NCBI GenBank assembly: GCA_023101725.1
Contig: JALJCO010001022.1
Span: 102,863-166,862 of the forward strand
Origin: Atherinomorus stipes
Lineage: Eukaryota; Chordata; Actinopteri; Atheriniformes; Atherinidae
DNA: 64,000 bases
Reading direction: 5' to 3'
Shown: piece after piece, positions 13,001-24,834 of the stretch
Layout of the letters: each line of letters opens with the position of its first letter
Numbering within the stretch: position 1 is the first letter of the stretch
Translations under genes and position numbers: made by a program
Notes under the pieces: model-generated
The model's input: the letters and a program-made list of their open reading frames with translations, nothing else
Databases searched by the model: none
Told to the model about the DNA's origin: nothing

Positions 13001-16000
13001 AGTTAGCTCCATGCTTGCTCCTAGGAACGCCTCAGTCTGTAGCAGATTTGCATATCGGCAATGTTTACCTGGTTAACAGCAAGTTTCTGAGCGTGCCTTA
13101 GCTTTAGACCACCTATCTTCATTCATTCCTGTTCATTCGGATTAGTTCGTTTAGCATTAGCTTGGCTGTCAATCATTTTGCCCTGCAGCTTTAAGCGGCC
13201 CAGTCTTTGCCCATTTTAGTATTTTCCGGGAGTGATGACACGCACAACACAAAAAGATGGTGACGGCAGGAAACACTGAGGGCTTCACTGTCAGCTATTC
13301 AGATGCGACCAGATACTGCGTCCATTTTTTTTTTTTCCCCACAGTCTTCGGTCTCAAGACATCATGTTGCTCCCTTGGCGGCTGTGTCACAATGTCTCAT
13401 TGTCTCATGAGGCTTTGGTTTCACCATCCCTATTGGTCACCAGCCTATTGGTTCAAAAGGGTGCAATGGCTGCAAAGAATCATGGTATATGTATGTTGGT
13501 ATGTTATGATCTGCTTAGAGTGGACTGAAAACTATCATTTTTGCCTCAACAAACACTGTTTAATGCTGTAACAAGGCCATGACGATATTGTGGCGATTTA
13601 CCTACTCTGATATCATGATGGCACCAATATTGTGACACCCCTAGTAATTGGATTACCCCTTTTACTAAAAAAAAGTAGGGCCATTATTAATGCAGTATCT
13701 TTTAACATCGTTATTCCCATCACTGGCCACAACACATCCAGGTAGAGGCAGTTCAAACTGATTTGACCATGTAATCAGCCAGATTTCTCTCAAAGTATAG
13801 TATCAGGAAAAGTTGACTGCAACTATGTTGGGCCTCAGTGTGTTTGCAGGCGCATGCACACAGATGGTAAGAAACAGATCTTAGAAGTATAGGGTATTTT
13901 AAAGGCAAGGGGGGAAATGTCCTCTTTGACTAAGTCTATTTTTGTTTCCATTAGGAGGTGACTGGAAAGTCTTTTGGTTCCAGTGACTTCCGCGCCGCCT
14001 TGGAGAATGGAGTCCTACTTTGCGAGTGAGTAAAAAAACATCTACAAGGTCAAAGTTTTCATTTCAAAGAAGTAAATTTAGACTGGATTATAATTCAAAC
14101 ATTTGATTAGAAAGTGTAATTGGGCCAGTTTTCTTGTTGTTTGCAGCAGTAACTGTGAATCACCCTTCACAGATTCTACACAAGGCTGCACTCTAATTTA
14201 AGAATTCGGAGCAATCAAAGTGGGGTGCATAAATTAGATTGCACATAATGCAGATCATTACATTTATTTATCGCCTTTTCTAAAAGTAATTTTCTAAAAA
14301 GCACATTCTGAATAATTGCTGATTTTTACAGCAGCCAATCTGAGGATATTGGGTGAGATGTTTAGGTGTGCTGTTGACTTTTACTCATACAATAGTAAAG
14401 CTTCCTTATTCCTCCTACAAAAAAATCTACATTTTGATTTAATTTCTATAATATTTGATTAGATATCTGCATTTATATATATTTATATGATTATTTTCTT
14501 TCTCATGAAGCCTAATCAACAAACTGAAACCTGGAATCATCAAGAGAGTGAACAGGCTTTCGACTCCAATTGCTGGCCTGGTGAGTGTTGGACTTCACAC
14601 TTAGGCTGCCTAATGTATGTGTGAGCATAATCAAAGTGCATAAGAAAATAACAAACCACCTGCTAGCCAGGAAATGCTGACACATTGTGTGGTTTCCTGC
14701 TAAAGCACCAGGAGCCTTGGTTGCCAGAGTTTGAATGAACTAGAAACAGTATCTTGGTGTGATAATCAAACTGCTGAATATATAAAGTTTTATTAGGCAG
14801 CAATGCAAATGGAGATTTTTATTTTGGCTTCAGGCTGTGTTTCAATGGCCCCATACGAGCATAATTGCCAAAACTGCCTCAAGCAAGAGCAGAGGGAGAT
14901 CAATTTCAACTCCCCATAAGGGGCCAATAAACTGCCAGGGTGCAACAATAGATGGAGGGGGTGTTGGTGGTGGTGGTGGGGCATAAGATTCAGATGCAGC
15001 CCAGCATTTACTCTAACAACAGATATGACCATAATGGGGATTTTGCATGTGTCACTCCTGTTAAATATGCTAGACATCAAAGTTTATATTTAGCAGTAAT
15101 GTAGGCGTATAGTTGACCCTCTACCCTAAACATTACAAAATTGATAAGATTTAGGTTTATCAGTTGGTGTAACTGATATTGTTTGTATGAGATGGATGAA
15201 TTTTATCATAATGGCTTCATCCAGGCTTAGCATTAGCAGTGACAGAATGAGCCAGGTGCAATTGATGTTGGATTGAACAAAACTCAACCAAAATGGTTAT
15301 GTTTTGGTGGAGGGTTTAGTTAAAATCACATTTTGTGTTTCAACTAGTTGAGAAGGTTTAATAAAGGACTTTCTCAGTGTTATTAGCTGTGAAAGTTCCT
15401 TGGAAGTAATGCTGACAAATTTTTGGTAGTGGAGAAGGGGTAGGAATAAATGAGGTAGTACTTCTTCCTGTTCTTAGGGAGCATGTTTAGTACAAGGAAT
15501 ACTTTCTCATTTTGGTTTTGTTGATTTTTGTTACTTTACTGATTTTGTTTACCCATGTTTTAACGTGTTCAGAATAAAACATGCATTCATTTGCAGGAAC
15601 AAACATGATTGTCAACTTGTACTCAAAACACATTGGGCCACGTTTTCCAATAACTTTGCAATTTTCTTAAATTCTCAAGTTATTAAGGATATTTTACTGA
15701 AACCGAGTAGATTGATGAACATGTTCCAGGACTGCAAAATTCTTTGCATCTTTTGGCATTCATCAGTCTCAGAACAATCTTGCCATACATTTAAAGGACA
15801 TCTGTCCCTAATTTGCATATGTAAATGCCTCAAAATGCCCTTGAAAGGATATGAAATTAAAGGCCTATGTGCAGTTACAGAGGTGAGATGGAGATGAGGA
15901 AAAGGTCACTGGTGTCATTAACTAGGTAACCAGAACACACACATTCTCAATCTCCTAATAAAACAAATCATTATCATAAAAATCCATTGTTGCAGCAAAT

Positions 16001-19000
16001 TTGAATTATCGAAAGATGCATACCAATGAGCCATCAATCACCAACTGGTGCTCCCTGTCCGAGCTGTGTGCGCACAGCTGTTCTGTAAGAATGTGTTGCC
16101 GGTCCCGGAAAGCAGGGGATCACATTCAGTTGGTGGATTTGGGAGTTGCTAACGTGCTAATAAGTTGGACATTAATGGGGTGATATTGCTTTAGATTGAG
16201 GAATGTTAACAAATCTGAAGTTTTGTTTTTTTTTTCCTTTTTTCTTTTAATGTGCACCTGTCTACAGTCTTTTGCACTGATGGTGTTGGAAAGACCAGCT
16301 ATAGAGTTAAATTACCTCTTGACTTTGTGTTAGGGGGTGTAATGGTATGCCAAAATCATGGTTCGGTATGTACCTTGACTTAAGGTAACTTTAGGTAACC
16401 AGGTCAGTCCCATTGAGATGCAATGATCTCTTTTTTCCAAGGGAAATCTGGCCAAGAAAACGGCTTGAAATTCAAAACACAAAATTCTTTATCTTTTAAT
16501 GTTAACGGGAGCAGCTTTAATAACATTAAAGCCCCACAAAAAAAAGTTCTCCAGTAAATTTTCCAACTAAAGGTCCTCAAAGAAAATAAAAATGTTTACA
16601 AAATGAAACAGTATATAACTAGGGGTGTCGCGGTAAAGAAATTTCCACCGCAGTGTTGCATGGTGTCTTAAAAGCGCGGTTTGCACTTTTACTGCAGTTA
16701 AGTTTTTGTTTTTGTTTTTTTTAACGCCATTGATCTATTCATCAAAAACATTCCACAGTTGATAGTGTAGGCTAAATCTTACTGTCAAGTATATATTTTT
16801 TAAATTGCTGATGACATAGATTGAAAATGTTTTTATTGCCCCATGCAGAACTATAGACCGTTAATAGAGAGGGACAAACCCTTGGCTACGTCACCCGTTG
16901 GTTTCTGAAGACCTAAAAGTGAAGCCAGTTGGGCGTGTCCCACCATCGCTGTCTTGCCATGTCATGTGTGTCGTCACTCCCGGAAAATACTAAAATGGGC
17001 ACAGTGCAGCCGTGGGGCAAATGATTGGCAGCTGACATATGCCGGGCCAAACGCTCACCAAGCTAATTTGAAACTAACGCGAGCTATCAAAGATAAACCC
17101 CCTAAGCGTCGGGGTAAAGGTAAGACACGCTTAGACTTGCTATTTGCTGACTAAAAACCACCGTTGTGCGACTCTGCTACAAACTGAGACCTTACTAAGA
17201 GCAAACAAGGAGCTAACTACGAGCCATCGGTCGGCAGCCAGGCTTCAGGTCTGCCGCACTTCAATCATAAGGACACGCCCTTAATTATGTGTATTTCAAG
17301 ATTAAATAACATCTAAAAGAATGAGTTATAAAACAAAAATTCACCCCCCTCACAGTTGGTAAACTTGACCTATTAGACCTAAAATGATTTCTTTGAACCA
17401 GGCTGTAAACATGTTTATTTCTGCTGTAAAGTTGGCCTTTTTAACATGGGAGTCTATGGGGATTTGCTCAATCTTGCAGCCAGCCCCTAGTGGATGAAGG
17501 GAGAACTACAAAAAATGACTTCTTCCGAGTAGACTTATAGTTGGCCACTGGAGGTTGCTGCTTGTGCAGAACACATGGCAATTAGGTACAACAAACAAAT
17601 AAGATTATAGCCATGGTTGGCAACTGGCGGCCCACGGGTTAATGATACCTGGCCCGCAACATCATTGACAGCCTTTTTGAAAAAGTTGACTGTTTGTGCA
17701 GTGAGACATAACTGTCCAGAGACATGGGGTGAATTCCAATTCCTGTCTTAACCCTCAATCTCAAAAATGCGCACTCCCGCAAAGTGCAAGTGCTGTCCCA
17801 ATTCTGAGAAAGTTAAGTTGAAGGGCTAGTTTGAGGGCTGAATCGCCCTCAATATTGAGATTCTCCAACACCACCCTTGTCAGTAAGGGCTACCCAGAAT
17901 GCAAGCGGTAAAGAAGGCGAGCTACAAATCTTAACTATTTTCTTTGTTAATGGAGGTATAAATTTTACGAAAATCATTGTATTATCTTAGTTTAGGCCCG
18001 TGTTATGGATTAGTTACCTCACTGCCGCATAATATTTTTTATTTTACGATCTTTTGTCAGTGGCGGCCAGCGCGGTCAAGCCATGTTGCTATTGTTACAA
18101 AATGGCAATTTTTCTCGGTGCCAATGTAGTTTTATCTAAATAACGGCCTGTATAACGTGCTTGTGCTGATAACGGTAATAGACGACCGGGTTGTCGTCAT
18201 CTGTAGCGGCAGTTTTCTAACGATAGTTCTGTTTCATTCCTTCAAGACTGCCAGTGGCAGTTAACAAAGTGGATATGTCTCCTCAGGCTCGTCGCGGGTC
18301 AAATCCTAACAATAACAAAGTCCTTCTTCTTCTACTACTACTACTTCACTGAACGCCGCCCCCCACAGCTTGAGGACGCATAAGGGGTGTCCCATTTCTA
18401 ATGCCCCGTTTCCACCAGCGGGTCTGGGTCGGGTCGGGCTGGATCGGTCCACGTTTTTTTGCGTCTCCACAGATAAAAACTGGGACGGGTACCCTTATAT
18501 CCGACCCGACCCGGCCTACTTTTTTGGCACCCTTCGGTAGGGGTACTGATCTAACCGATCCGGACCAAAGAGGTGGAGCTAATATACAGCAATCAGCTGA
18601 TTCATTGAAAAATCCGCCACTTCCCGCGTGACCCAGCGTAAAAACAAAGCAGGAGTGACTCCTTTCTGTTTCTGTCACGTGTGGCGCCGGTGTTTTGGTT
18701 AAACGGCGTTACACGGCGATGATGTCACACAATCACGTAGCAGCGCTGTCCAGCTAATTCTCCGCCTCCAGAATAAGGGTACAGGTTGCTGTGGGGACAC
18801 AGCGTGAAATCAACACATCCGTACCCAAACCCACCCGATCCGGCCTGGCCCGGCCCGACCTGACCCAGACCGGCGGGTGGAAACGGGGCTTAAGTCACAA
18901 AAGCCCCGTTTCCACCCGCGGGTCTGGGTCGGGCCAGGCCGGATCGGGTGGGTTTTGGTACGGATGTGTTGATTTCACGCTGCGTCCCCACAGCAACCTG

Positions 19001-22000
19001 TACCCTTACTCTGGAGGTGCTGGACAGCCCTGCTACGTGACCGCGTGACATCATCGCCATGCAGCGCCGTTTAACCAAAACACGGGCACCACACATGACA
19101 GAAACAAAAGGAGTCACCCCGGCTTTGTTTTTACGCTTGGTCATGCGGGAAGTGAGATTTTTCAACAAATCAATGTATTGCTTTGTGTTAGCTCCACCTC
19201 TTTGGTCCGGATCGGTTAGATCAGTACCCCTACCGAAGGGTGCCAAAAAAGTAGGCCGGGTCGGATATAAGGGTACCCGTCCCAGTTTTTATCTGTGGAG
19301 ACGCAAAAAAATGTGGACCGACCCGACCCAGACCCGCTGGTGGAAACGGGGCTAAAATGGTCCTTAACACTTGTTTTGGGGGTTAAAATTGGAATTGGCC
19401 CTTGGTAATTTTGTTTTAACAGCGCTGCCTCTCACAGCTGCATGTCAGCTGATCTGACAGCGCGAGTCACAGTGATGATAGGTACGCGTCCTGCGTAAAT
19501 CTGAAAGGACGCAGTAAACTCACCATCCATGCGTTCCAGGGACTCGGCACATTCTCCCATGACAAATAACACATTGTGAACAACTCCCGTTTAAAATCAC
19601 AGTAACTACTGAAAGAAACTTTTTTTTCACACCTATGGACGTTATTTTAAAATATCATTGCTTTGTAACGAAGCCTGTGTGGACTCAGTAGTTGTTCTAT
19701 GCTGATGGCGAATATCTGCTATGTCCTTTAACCTAGCACTGCAAAACGGATGAGTCAAACGTTAAGCTCTGCTCACATTGAGCCCCGCCCGATCTGCGTA
19801 CTGCAGCCAGGGGCTACTCAGTCTGCTTGTGGTTAAAATGGATGAAAGGAAGGTTTGTTTTTTCCTCTCAGAAGAAAGTAAGTCATCTTTTCTGCTGGTT
19901 GTACAGTTCAGATAAATACAGCTAATTAACAAATGAAAACAGAGGAGGATTAAAGATAATACTGGGTCCTTGTGATTAGGGATGGGCGATATGGACTAAA
20001 AAATGTATCACGATAATTTCTCTTATTTATCACGGTAACGATAAGTGACGATAAAAACTATCAGCAAAATATTTTGTGTTATAAATCTGTCACTAAATTC
20101 TGTCTTGAAAGCCCTACAAAATACTAGAAACCACTAGTTGAAGTAGTGCACCTGTATTGCAAAACTGTAGTGACACCAATCAAACAAGTCTTAAATATGA
20201 GACCAAATGCCACATTTATTCAAATGATGCAAACAGCAAAACTAACTTGGCTTATTAAAAAAAACCAAAGTAGTGCAACTGCAAACACAACCTGATAAAT
20301 TGTCATATCACGATAAAAACGATAAATTCAAATTGTTATTGTGGGGAATTTCTTTGACGATATATCGCACACGATAAAATATCGCCCATCCCTACTTGTG
20401 ATACATAAATCCTTTCTTTTTCTGTTAAATTGTAAGCATGATGCTGAGTTCTGGTTGTGTTGGTTATGAAAACATGAACTTTTTCAACATTTTCTGTAAA
20501 ATCATTCTTGCTGAACCAATACAAATTGCAGTAACTGGTGTGATTAATATTCTTAGGGCCTCCATTAGGCTGAATGATGATGCAGTGTTTTCATTTTCTT
20601 TTATTCTTGGGTCAGTATGACTTTCTTCATAAAACCAAATAAAGAAAATTTTTATGAAGTTAATTTGGGAATTGTAATTTGACCCAATTAGTGGGACTGG
20701 ACAATTAATCGAATTTTTATTGTGATTTCAGTTTTGCTTTCTCATGATCATAAAAACACTGTAATTGAAGACAAAACGATGTCACGTGTAACGCCGCGTG
20801 TATGTAAATGCTACAGGCTATTTTTCATTCATCACTGAAGCCAGGAGAATCCAGAAGTGAACAGACTGGTGGAGTTATAGGAAGCAAACTGCAGGGAGTA
20901 TAGAACAGGAATGCATGTAGACTGGGTATTCCTTTTTTTTAATTGCTATTATTCTTTTAATATTTCATTCCTTTAATGGTTTCTAATTTATTTCTTTTTT
21001 TTTTTTTTAAAGTTACATTTGAGGTTGAGTGGTTCAATAAACACTTTTTTTTCTTAAATCAATGAATAATCGTCTACATTAATTGTGATTTCAATATCAA
21101 GCTAAATAATCGTGATTATTACATTTTCCATAATCATCCAACCCTAGCAATCAGTTATTGTGGAGAGAAAATTACTAACTGGATATTTCTGCATCTTATC
21201 TGATGGAATAACATGCAGCCTCCTGCATTTCTGATTAAAGTTTAGCATTTATATTATTGCATCCAGATAATTTCAGCAGGAGCACAGTGATCATGGTAGT
21301 TCATGCCAAACAGGCTTGATGCGTTGAAAAGAACTTTAAAATAATGCTTTTTCAATAGAAAAGATTCGAATGAGAAAGTCTGGCTTTTAACTGGCTTTAT
21401 GACTTCCCCACTACCTGATGAACAAAATATTGAATGTTACTTCATGAGAGCTAAGCTCCTCCTGTAATTTAACCCTAGAGGCATTTGAATTCTGTCATGC
21501 CACTGACAGTCGTTTTGCAATCAACTTTTTCATATTTAAAATTTTGTTTAATTTCATTTGCATACATGAATACGTGTTAATTATAACCATGTCATACCTA
21601 ACCACTATCAGAGTTAAACGCTACAATTTAAAAGATAGACTATAAGAAATAGTTGAAAATGTTTTTTTTATTCAAAAAAAAAAAAAAAAAATCATCGGGG
21701 ACCCATTGGATTTCCCAGGGACCCACTCAAAATTGTCACCTGTGAGTCCTGGGGACTCACTACATTGAAAATCTATCAACACCGGATAGAGCAGAGACAG
21801 AGCAGAGGAAGTTAACCATGAAAAATTGTTTTACTTTGGGTGTGTTGCTTCATCAATAAACGGCACACAGTTCGTGTAGTTGCAGCAGTTCCGCGTCTGC
21901 TTCACGCTGCAGGCTAAACTCAACCGGCCTCGTCTGGAAGTGGAATCAGGGAAGTTTAGTAGCTGATTAGTCAGAGACTTATATCGGGCCAAAAGGCCAG

Positions 22001-24763
22001 AGCAGCATGGTTACTAAACCCTCAAAGAATTGACGCTTGAGGAGCAAAGAGACCAGAACGCGGGAATAACTGGTTTGTTTTTAATGCTCCTGTGGGCGCT
22101 GTTTAGTTCACATCAGCTGCCGCCACGTAGGCTAAATGCTGCTAGACCAGGTTCAGTCCCCACGACTTTGACCCAGTTTCTCCTCTTCCTGCTGTACAAT
22201 AAAGCACGTGAGAGCCAACAGAATGTTAGAAATGTATAAATAAAAATAGATGCTTGTGTTTGGAAGATGCAAACAACATCACACATGGTTTACAATAACT
22301 TATAAATTACACTGTTGCGGTGGTGGCGGTTGCTTGCCTAGACCCATTAAGCTTGTCAATGGGGCGCTATTGGGATGTTGCGGTTGTTGCAACAGCCCTA
22401 TATGTAGCACTTTTAATTTCTAAAACATCCTAATCTCTATCAGGATGAAGTAAGGTTCACACAACCCAGAAATTCTTTTTTTCATAGCCTTTCAATATAC
22501 AGTATGAATCATCAAATTGTCACACTTTTGGCACACACGTGTACAATAATGGTCTTATCACAGATGGAACATTATCTGAAAGGGATTATCTGCCCATCAG
22601 AATACTTCCCCCTTTTACAACAGACCATTTATATATTGACAGAAGTGTGAAGATTTTTATTATTTATCTATTAAAAAGCAACAAGTGATTTAGTAAATGG
22701 TGCAAAAAGTCAGGAACAAGTTTTTAGTGAACACTTCTTTTCTGTGTGGGCGGAGCTGGATCATAAACAGATCTTGACACAAGACCTGCATACTTCATCT
22801 TGTCCATTTACATACCTCACTGGAAAGCCGAGTGTTCCCAAATGAGATTTCAAAGGTGGAAAAAAACACATTAAACACTATCCTCCTTATTTATGAAGTT
22901 TGATATCTTTAAAGCCCTCTGGCCCATTCACATCAGGTCTACGTTCGCCGCCTTCTGGCTGTGCTGTGGTTTTGTTCTGACCCTTGCGACTTGGTTGAGA
23001 AAACTTGCACATCTGGTGGAACCAGGGTACCGGCTCCAAACAATTGCGGAGGTCCATGAAAATTTTGAAACCTAAAATATCCAAATAAGTACTCTCAATT
23101 CTCTGCAAATAAACCTACAGTACATGGTCATGAAGGATCTGTTCCCTCTGAAGAGTGATCTACTGTACAATATCTTGCAGCAAAAGTATGTTGCTTTGCA
23201 AGCAAGCCTGAGATGATTTAAAAAAAAAAAAAGCAGTGTCTTTCATTTAAAAGTGTGGAACAGCTATTTAACGAAATGGTTTCCAGTTAATTTCATGTGA
23301 AAGCGCAGGTTTTACTTAATCCATTTCAAGCTGGTGTTTCCTAAATGGTCAAGTTATTTGAAAAAAAAAAAAGAAAAAGAATCTGTCAATTTTGTTTTTC
23401 AATGAACGGCACAGGAGGAAAAAACACTTTTGTTCAAATGGATCGCATATGATCACATATCGGTACTCAAATGTGTAAGAGTACTCCTGAGTGTTCATAG
23501 AATTTGTTCTAGCCCAAGAATAAATGGGGAAACATTCATGAATGCCACTATCTTTGTAAATGTGCAAGTAAGGCTAAAGAACAGATTTGTTCTGAAGAAT
23601 TGTTGGTGAATGAGGCCCATTGTTTATTTCAGCTCAATGGTGTATAGATTGCTCTTAAATTTTGGGGCTTTAGGGGAAGCTCCTGAAGCAGAGGGGAGTA
23701 TTCTGAAGGGGAAGAGGGGTTAATTGTTAGCAAACTAGTTTTACAAAGAGAACCCAAATTTTCAATTTAAGCAATTCAAGCCTTAGATTTTATTACAAGG
23801 AAGCCAAAATAAACTTGGGGTAATGCAACAAGCGTGTGTGAGTAGAGGAGTGATAGTTCTGTTACTTTGAACTTCTACTCTTCAAAGAAATATCACTTTC
23901 ACTTTAAATCATTTGACACCTTTTTATTTGCAAGTTTTTTTTCTCATTTGTGGCTTGACATCAAATGTATCTGTATTCTTCGTGTATATACACGTTGTAT
24001 TCCTCCAGCAGCTGTGACAATCAGCTTTTTCCATACTTTTAGTTTTAGTATCTTTATAAAATCTATACTCTTATTCCTTTATTACAACTTGCTGCTATAA
24101 ATAAGTGTGCCCTCCTTAAGGATTTTTCATGTGGAGCTTTTGTCTTACCTGTAACTTTTTTTACCTCAATACATTGCTGTATTGGCACTTTTTAAAGTGA
24201 ACAGCTCAAGTAGTTCTTCCACTGCTTGAGCAGAGCAAGTGGAATTTTAACAGCCAACTTTGTCAGTTTTTAATTAATGGTCCTTGGTTAGCTGTTAAAA
24301 TCTGCTGTGTCAAGACACACTAATGGATTATCACTGATTGACAATGGTGGTCCCCAGCCTTTATAGTTCAAGATTTTAACTCTTTTTGGTTTGGATGAGG
24401 CAGTTTCATCTGTTCATAGCTTACTGGCATCATTTTCCAGCTGGCCAAACATTAACTGATCCCAGACCTCTGATTCTCTCCTTCTGATTTCAGGACAATG
24501 TCAATGTTTTTTTGAAAGCCTGTGGAAAAATGGGACTCAATGACTCGCAACTGTTTCATCCAGGCGACCTGCAGGACCTGTCCACTCGTGTGACAGTAAG
24601 GTGAAGTTGTCCCTGACTGTTTAACATGCAGATATCCTTCCTCATGCTTGCTTTGTTTGCCAATAATTAAACTCAAATATTTTATACTTTTAGTGTGTTT
24701 ATCAGCTGCTTAAACCCAACATGTCACAAATGTAGTTTATGTAATGTCTGAGCACTTTATTTT

Positions 24764-24834
<71 letters not shown>

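Larger units (their letters stand above)
17726..19401. mobile_element. Outer DNA element containing the inverted MITE pair
   Basis: Left end GGTGAATTCCAATTCC with TTAACCCTCAA, and right end GGGGGTTAAAATTGGAATT with GGCCC, are inverted versions of each other. Inside lie the two MITEs at 18403-19352, so this is a nested insertion. Flanks at about 17620-17720 and 19420-19900 look like halves of yet another repeat. Superfamily not determined. Confidence 0.55.

Noticed and set aside
16954..17154. 66-codon basic frame in repeat copy 2
   Set aside because: It lies in an interspersed repeat; the other copy does not preserve the frame.
18401..19355. Pairs of open frames on both strands with the same [16 protein letters not shown] segment
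   Set aside because: They are mirrored translations of the inverted MITE pair, not genes.
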